Source of the DNA: Agrococcus terreus
Lineage (GTDB): Bacteria; Actinomycetota; Actinomycetes; Actinomycetales; Microbacteriaceae
Assembly (NCBI RefSeq): GCF_014645235.1
Contig: NZ_BMLM01000002.1
Coordinates: 62,001 to 126,000 of the forward strand
DNA length: 64,000 nt
Direction of reading: 5' to 3'
How positions within the stretch are numbered: position 1 is the stretch's first letter; every line of letters starts with the position of its first letter. A program made the translations under genes and the position numbers. Of the stretch, positions 9,164 to 16,049 are shown piece by piece. Under the pieces are notes generated by a model that had not been told where the DNA came from, ran no database searches, and was given only the letters and a program-made list of their open reading frames with translations.

Positions 9164-10576
9164 ATGCCTGCACGACACCAGCGGCTCCGCGGCGGCGACG
9201 GCGCGCTCGCCGACGCCCTCGCGGCCATCCGCGCCGAGCTCGAGCTGCCGACCGCGTTCCCGCCCGACGCGGAGGCCGAGGCCGAGCGGCTCGCCGCCGC
9301 CCCTCCCCTGCCCGAGGCCGACGCGACCGACGTGCCCTTCGTGACGATCGATCCGCCCGGCTCGACCGACCTCGACCAGGCGATCCACCTCGAGCGCGAC
9401 GGCGACGCGATCGTGGTCCGCTACGCGATCGCCGACGTGCCCGCGTTCGTCGAGCCCGGCGGCGCGATCGACGCCGAGGCGCGCCGCCGCGGCCAGACCC
9501 TCTACGCGCCCGACGAGCGCATCCCCCTCCACCCCGTCTCGCTCTCCGAGGGCGCCGCGAGCCTGCTGCCCGAGCAGGAGCGGGCCGCGCTCGTGTGGAC
9601 GTTCCGCCTCGACGCCGCAGGCGAGCCGAGCGGCACGACGCTGCGGCGGATGCGCGTGCGCTCCCGCGAGCAGCTCACGTACGCCGAGGCACAGCGCCGC
9701 ATCGACGCCGGCGACGCGATGCTGGGGCTCCTGCGCGAGCTCGGCGAGGCGCGCATCGCCCTCGAGGAGGCGCGCGACGGCGCGAGCCTCGACATGCCCG
9801 AGGAGGAGGTCGTGCACGAGGACGGCCGATGGCAGCTGCGCCGCCGCGCGCTGCTGCCGGTCGAGCGCTGGAACGCGCAGATCTCGCTGCTCACCGGCAT
9901 GGAGGCCGCGCGGCTCATGCTCGACGCGGGCGTCGGCATCCTGCGCACGATGCCCGCCCCGCCGGACGGCGACGTGCGGCGGTTCCGGCGCGAGGTCGAG
10001 GCGATCGGCGAGCGCTGGGAGGAGGGCGAGCACTACGGCGCCTTCCTGCGGCGGCTCGACCGCGAGGCGCCGACGACCCTCGCGATCCTGCAGGCCGCGC
10101 GCCGCCTGTTCCGCGGCGCCGGCTACACCGTCGTGACGGGCGCGACGCGTCCCGACGACGTCGAGCAGGGCGCGATCGGCGCCCCGTACGCCCACGTGAC
10201 CGCGCCGCTGCGGCGACTCGTCGACCGGTACGGGCTGGCGATCTGCGAGGCGGTGGCGGACGGTCGCGAGGCGCCCGCGTGGGCCGTCGAGGGGCTCGAG
10301 GGGCTGCCGGAGATCATGCAGTCGTCGAGCGCGCTCGCCGGCCGGCTCGAGCGCGAGAGCGTCGACGCGGTCGAGATCGCGGTGCTCGAGGACCGGGTAG
10401 GCGAGGACTTCGACGCGGTCGTCGTCGAGCGCCGCGACTCGGGCGCCACGATCCAGCTGCTCGACCCGCCCGCGGAAGCGGGCTGCGACACCGATGCGGA
10501 GCCGGGCGAGCGGATCCGCGCGCGGCTCGTCGAGGCTGACCTCGCGTCGCGCCGCCTCCGCTTCGCGCAGGCCTAG
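9164..10576 (+). CDS. RNB-domain (RNase II family) exoribonuclease
   Basis: 470 aa. The RNB catalytic region starts near residue 60, with the metal-binding cluster in DPPGSTDLDQAIH (several Asp). APYAHVTAPLRRLVDRY, the typical RNB C-terminal motif, is near residue 345. It lacks the N-terminal cold-shock domains and an obvious S1 domain, as in the short actinobacterial type. It likely degrades RNA 3'→5'. Its TAG stop lies within CTAG, which is also the stop of the lipoprotein gene on the other strand. Confidence 0.9.
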   Translation: MPARHQRLRGGDGALADALAAIRAELELPTAFPPDAEAEAERLAAAPPLPEADATDVPFVTIDPPGSTDLDQAIHLERDGDAIVVRYAIADVPAFVEPGGAIDAEARRRGQTLYAPDERIPLHPVSLSEGAASLLPEQERAALVWTFRLDAAGEPSGTTLRRMRVRSREQLTYAEAQRRIDAGDAMLGLLRELGEARIALEEARDGASLDMPEEEVVHEDGRWQLRRRALLPVERWNAQISLLTGMEAARLMLDAGVGILRTMPAPPDGDVRRFRREVEAIGERWEEGEHYGAFLRRLDREAPTTLAILQAARRLFRGAGYTVVTGATRPDDVEQGAIGAPYAHVTAPLRRLVDRYGLAICEAVADGREAPAWAVEGLEGLPEIMQSSSALAGRLERESVDAVEIAVLEDRVGEDFDAVVVERRDSGATIQLLDPPAEAGCDTDAEPGERIRARLVEADLASRRLRFAQA

Positions 10577-11049
10577 GGGCGGCAGAGCTCGGCGTCGTCG
10601 AGCGGCAGCCCGAGCGCCTCGCGCGCCTCGCGGTCGAGTCGGTCGCGCTCCTCGGCACCCGGCGCCGGGATCCTCGCGGCGCCCTCGGCCCAGCCCGCGT
10701 CGGCGACGGCCATCGCCCAGTCGAGCTCGTGGCGCAGCTCCTCCTCCACCCGCCACGCGGCCTCCGCGCCCTCGGGCCACACCTCGTCCTCGCCCCCGAT
10801 CGGCCCGATCCCGTCGAGCTGCCGGACGCGCTCGAGCGCCGCCTCGGCGATCTCGTCGGCGTCGCCACGCTCGATCGCCGCCTGCAGGTCGCCGTCGCCG
10901 TCGAGCACCGTGCACATCGCCGCGCGGTGCTGCGCCGCGGCGCGCTCGACCGAGATCGACTCGAGCCCGTCGTCGGCGGCGCACCCGCCGAGCAGCACCG
11001 CCGCCGCCAGCACCGCGGCCGGAGCCGTGGCGCGGGCGGCGGCGCGCAT
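10573..11049 (-). CDS. Putative lipoprotein, function unknown
   Basis: 158 aa. A lipoprotein signal peptide ends in LLGGC with Cys23 as the likely lipidated residue. The mature part is acidic and Ala/Glu-rich, with one internal Cys (46) and a Cys near the C-terminus (156), possibly a disulfide. No known domain is recognised. It starts 13 bases after rbfA, so it may be the last gene of the nusA–infB transcript. Its stop overlaps that of the convergent exonuclease gene. Confidence 0.75.
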   Translation of the reverse strand: MRAAARATAPAAVLAAAVLLGGCAADDGLESISVERAAAQHRAAMCTVLDGDGDLQAAIERGDADEIAEAALERVRQLDGIGPIGGEDEVWPEGAEAAWRVEEELRHELDWAMAVADAGWAEGAARIPAPGAEERDRLDREAREALGLPLDDAELCRP

Positions 11050-11062
11050 GGGTGCCCGGACC

Positions 11063-11500
11063 TCAGTCCTCGGGGTCGAGCTCGCGCGGCTTGCGGTACG
11101 GGTCGGCCTCGCCGGCGTACTGCGCGGTCGAGGCCGCGTCGTGGCTCGCCTTGTCGCGCACGCGCGCCTCGTCGAGCAGGTGCTCGATCGTCGACGCCGA
11201 CTCCGGCAGCGCGTCGAGCATGAACTCGATCGACGGGGTGAGCCGCAGGCTCAGCCCCTTGCCGAGCTCGCGCCGCACGATGCCCTTCGCGCTCGAGAGC
11301 GCCGCGGTCGTGTCGGCCCGCTCCTCGTCGGTGCCGAGCACCGTGTAGAAGATCGTGGCGTGCTGCAGGTCGCCCGTCACGCGCACGTCGGTGATCGTCA
11401 CGAACCCGAGCCGCGGATCCTTGACCTCGCGCTCGAGCGCGCGGACCGTGATCTCGCGGATCCGGTCGGCGATCTTCCTCGCCCTGGGGTTCTCGCTCAT
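11063..11500 (-). CDS. rbfA: 30S ribosome-binding factor A
   Basis: Binds the 30S subunit during maturation of the 16S rRNA 5' end. 145 aa. The KH-like fold features are visible: ARKIADRIREI at the start, VKDPRLGFVTITDVRVTGDLQHA, and the helix with the TPSIEFMLDA strand. The acidic C-terminal tail is variable. ATG at 11500 matches the family start. It follows infB after 89 bases containing a strong hairpin, so its expression may be partly separated from infB. Confidence 0.96.
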   Translation of the reverse strand: MSENPRARKIADRIREITVRALEREVKDPRLGFVTITDVRVTGDLQHATIFYTVLGTDEERADTTAALSSAKGIVRRELGKGLSLRLTPSIEFMLDALPESASTIEHLLDEARVRDKASHDAASTAQYAGEADPYRKPRELDPED

Positions 11501-11546
11501 GGCTCGTCCCTCCTGCTCCTGTCGTAGGAGCGATCCTTCCTGCAGA

Positions 11547-11580
11547 CACCTGTGGGGCGGCCGAGGCCGCCCCACAGGTG
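11547..11580 (-). terminator. Strong hairpin between infB and rbfA
   Basis: A perfect 15-bp inverted repeat (CACCTGTGGGGCGGC and its complement) closes a 4-base loop 9 bases after the infB stop. No T-run follows on the minus strand. It could be a partial terminator, an mRNA 3'-end stabiliser or a processing site that tunes rbfA relative to infB. The stem is seen directly; function is inferred. Confidence 0.6.
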
Positions 11581-11589
11581 ACGATCCGA

Positions 11590-14307
11590 TCAGGCTCGGG
11601 GCTTCTCGACCATCTCCGTGGTCTCGATCTCGTCGCCGATCTGGATGTCGTTGTACTTGCCCAGGCCGATGCCGCACTCGAAGTCCGTGCGGACCTCGGT
11701 GACGTCGTCCTTGAAGCGGCGCAGCGACTCGATGGCCAGGCCGTCGGCGAGCACGACGCCGTCGCGGATGACCCGCGCCTTGGCGTTGCGCGTGATCGTG
11801 CCCGAGCGCACGATGACACCGGCGATGTTGCCGAACTTGGAGGAGCGGAACACCTCGCGGATCTCCGCGACGCCCGACTGGACCTCCTCGTACTCCGGCT
11901 TCAGCATGCCCTTCAGCGAGTTCTCGATGTCCTCGATCGCCGCGTAGATGACGTTGTAGAAGCGGACGTCCACGCCCTCGCGGGCGGCGCGCTCGCGCGC
12001 CTTCGTGTCGGGGCGGACGTTGAAGCCGATGATCACGGCGTCGTCGACCGTCGCGAGGTTCACGTCGGACTCGGTGATCGCGCCGACGCCGCGGTGGATG
12101 ATCCTCAGGTCGACCGAGTCGTCGATCTCGATCTTCATGAGCGACTCCTCGAGCGCCTCCACAGCACCCGACACGTCTCCCTTGATGATGAGGTTGAGCG
12201 TCTCGACCTTGCCCTGCTCCAGCGCCAGCTTGAAGTCCTCGAGCGAGAGGCGCTTGCGGGCCTTCGCCAGCAGCGCGTTGCGCTCGACGGCCTCGCGCTT
12301 CTCGGCGATCTGGCGGGCCATGCGGTCCTCCTCGGTGACGAGGAAGGTGTCGCCGGCGCGCGGGACGCTCGAGAGGCCCTGCACCTGGACGGGCATCGAC
12401 GGGCCGGCCTCCTCGACCAGCTCGCCGCGGTCGTCGACCATCGCGCGGACGCGGCCGTAGGCCGTGCCGGCGACGATCGCGTCGCCGACGCGCAGCGTGC
12501 CGGACTGGATGAGCACGGTCGCCACCGAGCCGCGGCCCTTGTCGAGCTTCGCCTCGATCGCGACGCCGCGCGCCTCCTTGTTCGGGTTCGCGCGCAGGTC
12601 GAGACCCGCGTCGGCCGTCAGGAGGACCGCCTCGAGGAGGTCCTCGATGCCGGTCTTCGCGAGCGCGGAGACGTCGACGAACATCGTGTCGCCGCCGTAC
12701 TCCTCGGCCACGAGGCCGTACTCGGTGAGCTGCTGGCGCACCTTGGCGGGGTTCGCGCCCTCCTTGTCGACCTTGTTGACCGCGACCACGATCGGCACGT
12801 CGGCCGCCTGGGCGTGGTTCAGCGCCTCGATCGTCTGGGGCATGATGCCGTCGTCCGCCGCGACCACGAGGATCGCGATGTCGGTCACCTGCGCACCGCG
12901 GGCACGCATGGCGGTGAACGCCTCGTGGCCCGGGGTGTCGATGAACGTCAGCGCGCGGTCCTCGCCCTCGTGCTCCTGCCAGACCTGGTAGGCGCCGATG
13001 TGCTGCGTGATGCCGCCGGCCTCGCCGTCGATGACGTTGGCGCCGCGGATCGCGTCGAGCAGTCGCGTCTTGCCGTGGTCGACGTGACCCATGACCGTGA
13101 CGACGGGCGAGCGGTACTCGAGGTCCTCGTCGCTCTCGTCCTCGAGCTCCTGCTCGAGGTCGAGGCCGAAGCCCTCGAGGAGCTCCTTGTCCTCGTCCTC
13201 CGGGCTGACGATCTGGATCTGGTAGCCCAGCTCCGCGCCGAGCAGCTGGAAGGTCGTCTCGTCGAGCGACTCCGTCGCCGTCGCCATCTCGCCGAGGTGG
13301 AAGAGCACGGTGACGAGGTCGCCGGGGCTCGCGTCGATCTTCTCGGCGAAGTCGGCGATCGATGCGCCGCGGCGCATGCGCACGACGGTCGTGCCGTCGC
13401 CGCGCCGGACCTTGACGCCGCCGATCGACGGCGCCTCGCGCATCTCGAACTCGAGCCGCTTCGTGCGCTTCGACTTGCGCGACTTGCCCTTGGCGCCGCC
13501 CTTGCCGAACGCGCCGGCGGTGCCGCCGCGACCGCGACCGCCGCCGCGACCCGCGAACGCGGGGCCGCCGCGACCGGGAGCGCCACGACCGGGCGCGCCC
13601 TGGCCGGGACGCTGGAAGCCGCCGCCGCCGCCCGCGCCGGGACGGCCGCCGCCGCCGGGGCGGGGCGAGCCGGGACGCGGAGCACCGGGACGCGGGGCGC
13701 CCGGACGGGGCGCGCCGGGGCGCGGCGCCGCGGGGCGGGGGCCGCCGGGGCCCGCTGCGCCCTGACGGCTGGTGAACGGGTTGTTGCCGCCGCGGGGACG
13801 GCCCATGCCCTGGCTCGCCGCGAACGGGTTGTTGCCCGGGCGCGGGGCGCCGGGACGGCCCATCGGGCGCGGGATCGCACCGGGGGTCGGCGCACCGGGG
13901 GCGGGCGCCTCGGGCGCGGCGGAGCCGCCGTCGCGGGGCGCCTCGGGCTGCGCGGGGGCAGCCGGGGCGGCGGGCGCGGGGGCGTCTGCCTTCGGCGCCG
14001 CCGTCTTCGGAGCCTCCGCCTCGGGGGCGGGCGCCTCGGGCGCGGCGGGCTGCGCGGCCGCGGGCTTCGCGGCCGGCTTGGCGGCCGGCTTCGACTGGGC
14101 CTTCGGGGCCGCCTTGGGGGCCTCGGCGGCGGGCTTGGCCGTCGCGCCGTCGGCTTCGAGGGCCGCCTTGAGCTTGCGGGCGACCGGGGGCGCGATCGCC
14201 GAGGCGGGTCCCTTGACGAACTCGCCCATCTCCTTGAGCTTGGCCATGGCGACCTTGCTCTCGACGCCGATCTCGGCGGCGATCTCGTGCACGCGTGGGT
14301 TTGCCAC
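11590..14307 (-). CDS. infB: Translation initiation factor IF-2
   Basis: GTPase that brings initiator tRNA to the 30S subunit. 905 aa. An N-terminal IF2_N-like helix ([13 protein letters not shown]) is followed by a long Ala/Pro/Lys region. A Gly/Pro/Arg low-complexity region (about residues 130–280) follows, then a basic [13 protein letters not shown] stretch and the second IF2_N. The GTPase domain has GHVDHGKT near residue 405, DTPGHE and NKVDK, and domains II–IV are complete. GTG at 14307 was chosen: it starts VANPRVHEI, has AGGAGA just upstream, and the longer ATG frame would read through the RBS hairpin. Confidence 0.97.
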   Translation of the reverse strand: MANPRVHEIAAEIGVESKVAMAKLKEMGEFVKGPASAIAPPVARKLKAALEADGATAKPAAEAPKAAPKAQSKPAAKPAAKPAAAQPAAPEAPAPEAEAPKTAAPKADAPAPAAPAAPAQPEAPRDGGSAAPEAPAPGAPTPGAIPRPMGRPGAPRPGNNPFAASQGMGRPRGGNNPFTSRQGAAGPGGPRPAAPRPGAPRPGAPRPGAPRPGSPRPGGGGRPGAGGGGGFQRPGQGAPGRGAPGRGGPAFAGRGGGRGRGGTAGAFGKGGAKGKSRKSKRTKRLEFEMREAPSIGGVKVRRGDGTTVVRMRRGASIADFAEKIDASPGDLVTVLFHLGEMATATESLDETTFQLLGAELGYQIQIVSPEDEDKELLEGFGLDLEQELEDESDEDLEYRSPVVTVMGHVDHGKTRLLDAIRGANVIDGEAGGITQHIGAYQVWQEHEGEDRALTFIDTPGHEAFTAMRARGAQVTDIAILVVAADDGIMPQTIEALNHAQAADVPIVVAVNKVDKEGANPAKVRQQLTEYGLVAEEYGGDTMFVDVSALAKTGIEDLLEAVLLTADAGLDLRANPNKEARGVAIEAKLDKGRGSVATVLIQSGTLRVGDAIVAGTAYGRVRAMVDDRGELVEEAGPSMPVQVQGLSSVPRAGDTFLVTEEDRMARQIAEKREAVERNALLAKARKRLSLEDFKLALEQGKVETLNLIIKGDVSGAVEALEESLMKIEIDDSVDLRIIHRGVGAITESDVNLATVDDAVIIGFNVRPDTKARERAAREGVDVRFYNVIYAAIEDIENSLKGMLKPEYEEVQSGVAEIREVFRSSKFGNIAGVIVRSGTITRNAKARVIRDGVVLADGLAIESLRRFKDDVTEVRTDFECGIGLGKYNDIQIGDEIETTEMVEKPRA

Positions 14308-14313
14308 TTCTCT

Positions 14314-14344
14314 CCTGTCCTGGTCCGCCCAGGACAGGGCGGAC
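14314..14344 (-). promoter_or_regulatory. Two mutually exclusive hairpins over the infB ribosome-binding site
   Basis: CCTGTCCTGG (14314–14323) pairs perfectly with CCAGGACAGG (14329–14338). On the minus strand the distal arm runs into AGGAGA, the Shine-Dalgarno sequence of infB. GTCCGCCC (14323–14330) can pair instead with GGGCGGAC (14337–14344). The two stems share bases and cannot form together. This arrangement could let the leader open or close the infB start. The pairing is seen in sequence; regulation is inferred. Confidence 0.5.
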
Positions 14345-14379
14345 GTCACTTGCTGACGGGTCTCATCTCGAGCCGCTCA

Positions 14380-14661
14380 TCAGTTGTCCATTGGCCGTTC
14401 GTTCCTTCGGTCGGGGCTCTGGCCGAGCCCGTCCTGCGCCCATCGTGCGATGGGCGAGGTGTCCACGTGCTGGCGCAGCGCCCGCGGGATCGCGCGGATC
14501 GCGCGCTCCGCGCACTGCTGCGTCGGATGCACCCACGCGCCTCGGCCGGGAAGCCGTCGACCTTCGTCGACGACCGCCTGCCCGCCCTGCGCGGCGATCC
14601 GCACCAGGAGTGCGGGTTCGGAGCGCGTGCGGCAGCCAAGACACGTTCGGATGGGGTCCAC
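14380..14661 (-). CDS. ylxR: YlxR family RNA-binding protein (DUF448)
   Basis: 93 aa. The core shows RTCLGCRTR near the N-terminus, LVRIAAQGG, GRGAWVHPTQQC and the helix that ends AIPRALRQ, as in the YlxR family encoded between nusA and infB in Gram-positive bacteria. Family members bind RNA or nucleoid-associated partners; the exact role here is unknown. GTG at 14661 begins VDPIRTCLGC; the frame upstream is a run into the repeat-rich intergenic region. Confidence 0.9.
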   Translation of the reverse strand: MDPIRTCLGCRTRSEPALLVRIAAQGGQAVVDEGRRLPGRGAWVHPTQQCAERAIRAIPRALRQHVDTSPIARWAQDGLGQSPDRRNERPMDN

Positions 14662-14706
14662 TCTACCGCACGACACGCCCGGGCGCTGGAGCTCGGACGA
14701 CCGCAC

Positions 14707-14807
14707 GTCGAGTGGCGCAATTCGCATCTCAGTGGCGGAGAACGACTGGCAGTGGCGGCACATTCCGGCCGATCGGCACCACTCGGCGCCGAGAGCCGCC
14801 ACTCGAC
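14707..14807. repeat. Structured 101-bp intergenic element with 20-bp phased AGTGGCG motifs
   Basis: GTCGAGTGGCG (14707–14717) is the exact complement of CGCCACTCGAC (14797–14807), so the element has 11-bp inverted ends. Inside, AGTGGCG occurs at 14711, 14731 and 14751, exactly 20 bp apart, and its inverse CCGCCACT at 14796. Palindromes GCCGATCGGC (14768–14777) and CTCGGCGCCGAG (14782–14793) follow. It may be a dispersed palindromic element or a multi-site operator upstream of ylxR–infB. No coding pattern is seen. Confidence 0.6.
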
Positions 14808-14825
14808 GGGTGGGTGAGCGGAGGC

Positions 14826-14863
14826 TCAGTCCTCCATGACGGAGTCGGGCTGGATGTCGATCT
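14826..14863 (-). pseudogene. Duplicated 3' end of nusA (remnant)
   Basis: On the minus strand this encodes IDIQPDSVMED and a TGA stop, the same eleven residues and stop position that end nusA at 14930–14967. All five base differences over the 36-bp coding match are silent: CCC versus CCT for Pro, TCC versus AGC for Ser, TGA versus TAG stop. The frame upstream does not continue as nusA. Silent-only change suggests two diverged nusA alleles rather than a fresh duplication. Confidence 0.7.
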
Positions 14864-14920
14864 CATCGCTCGCGGAAGGCCCACAGGGCCTTCCGCTCAA
14901 GACGGCTCAGATCGACATCC
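14852..14920 (-). repeat. Nested inverted repeats between nusA and ylxR
   Basis: GGATGTCGATCT (14852–14863, within the nusA-tail remnant) is matched by an inverted copy AGATCGACATCC at 14909–14920. Between them lies a perfect 11-bp hairpin, GCGGAAGGCCC with loop ACA and its complement (14872–14896). The 14909–14920 segment can equally pair with the nusA end at 14956–14967, which gives two competing structures in the nusA–ylxR transcript. No T-run follows, so a classical terminator is not obvious. Confidence 0.55.
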
Positions 14921-14929
14921 GGTGAGGTC

Positions 14930-15919
14930 CTAGTCCTCCATGACGCTGTCAGGCTGGATGTCGATCTTCGCCCCCGTCAGCTTCGCGGCGAGGCGCGCGT
15001 TCTGGCCCTCGCGGCCGATCGCGAGCGACAGCTGGAAGTCGGGCACGAGCGCGCGCACGGCCTTCGTCTTCGCGTCGAGCATGAAGGCGTCGGAGACGCG
15101 CGCCGGGCTCAGCGCAGAGGCGACGAAGGCGGGCAGGTCCTCCGAGTAGTCGACGATGTCGATCTTCTCGTCGCCGAGCTCCGCCTGGACGGCGCGCACG
15201 CGCGAGCCCATCTCGCCGATGCAGGCGCCCTTCGCGTTGATACCGGGCTGCGTCGCGCGCACGGCGATCTTCGAGCGGTGGCCGGCCTCGCGCGCGATCG
15301 CGACGATCTCGACGGCGCCGGAGGCGATCTCGGGCACCTCGAGCGCGAACAGCCGGCGCACGAGCGCCGGGTGGGTGCGCGAGACGGTGACCTGCGGGCC
15401 GCGCTGGCCGCGCTCGACCTTCGTGATGTAGACGCGCAGGCGCTGGCCGTGGCGGTACTCCGCGCCGGGCACCTGCTCCTCGGGCGGGAGGATCGCCTCC
15501 ATGTCGTCGCCGAGCTTCACGTGCACCATGCGCGGGTTCGGGCCCTGCTGCACGACGCCGGCGATGACGTCGCCCTCGCGGTCCTTGTAGGCGCCGAGCA
15601 CGGTCTCGTCGTTCTTCTCGCGCAGCGCCTGGAAGATGACCTGCTTGGCGGCCGAGGCGGCGATGCGGCTGAAGTCGTCGGTGTTCGCGGGCGACTCGCC
15701 GACGACGTTGCCGTCCTCGTCGACCTCGGGCTCGTAGAGCGTCACGTCGCCGGTGCGGCGGTCGATCTCGACGCGCGGCTGCGGGGCGTCGGCGTCGTGC
15801 TTCTCGCCCGAGCGGAGGTGCGCCTGGAGGATCGCCTGCTCGATGATGCGGATCAGGTCGTCGGCGGAGATCTCCCGCTCGCGCTCGACGGTCTTCAGCA
15901 CGGTCAGATCGATCTTCAC
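14930..15919 (-). CDS. nusA: Transcription termination/antitermination factor NusA
   Basis: Binds RNA polymerase and nascent RNA and modulates pausing, termination and antitermination. 329 aa, typical of Gram-positive NusA without the C-terminal acidic repeats. It has an N-terminal polymerase-binding domain (KIDLTVLKTVEREREI), an S1 domain near residues 130–200, and KH1/KH2 domains with QPGINAKGACIGEMGSR and LAIGREGQNARLAAKLTGAK. GTG at 15919 has GGGAG about 8 bases upstream. The neighbour upstream is not rimP, which is unusual. Its last codons are duplicated downstream. Confidence 0.96.
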   Translation of the reverse strand: MKIDLTVLKTVEREREISADDLIRIIEQAILQAHLRSGEKHDADAPQPRVEIDRRTGDVTLYEPEVDEDGNVVGESPANTDDFSRIAASAAKQVIFQALREKNDETVLGAYKDREGDVIAGVVQQGPNPRMVHVKLGDDMEAILPPEEQVPGAEYRHGQRLRVYITKVERGQRGPQVTVSRTHPALVRRLFALEVPEIASGAVEIVAIAREAGHRSKIAVRATQPGINAKGACIGEMGSRVRAVQAELGDEKIDIVDYSEDLPAFVASALSPARVSDAFMLDAKTKAVRALVPDFQLSLAIGREGQNARLAAKLTGAKIDIQPDSVMED

Positions 15920-16007
15920 TTGTGTCTCCCTCTCCAGGTCCGCGACCACATGCGGACCCGACAGCCTACCGCGACCGGGACGCGCGCGGCGAGCCCGGGC
16001 GGGGCGC

Positions 16008-16039
16008 GGGAGGGGCCGGGCGCGCGCCCGACCCCTCCC
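16008..16039 (-). terminator. GC-rich hairpin after phoX
   Basis: GGGAGGGG (16008–16015) pairs with CCCCTCCC (16032–16039) around a palindromic centre CGGGCGCGCGCCCG, with a single C/A mismatch in a 32-base stem-loop. It starts 10 bases after the phoX stop and before nusA. No U-tract follows, but stems of this strength can end transcription in high-GC bacteria. It would separate phoX from the nusA operon. Confidence 0.6.
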
Positions 16040-16049
16040 CCGGTCCGCG

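Noticed and set aside
13500-13760. Regular GC-rich repeats that could suggest a CRISPR-like or satellite array
   Set aside because: They encode the Gly/Pro/Arg-rich linker of IF-2, in frame, with no spacer pattern.
11578-14817. A long plus-strand open frame across infB and ylxR
   Set aside because: It runs antisense to two well-supported genes and shows only low-complexity sequence.
15920-16007. A possible short rimP or leader gene before nusA
   Set aside because: No frame with family features fits in the 130 bases; only a hairpin and a weak TAGGCT −10-like box (15963–15968) are visible.
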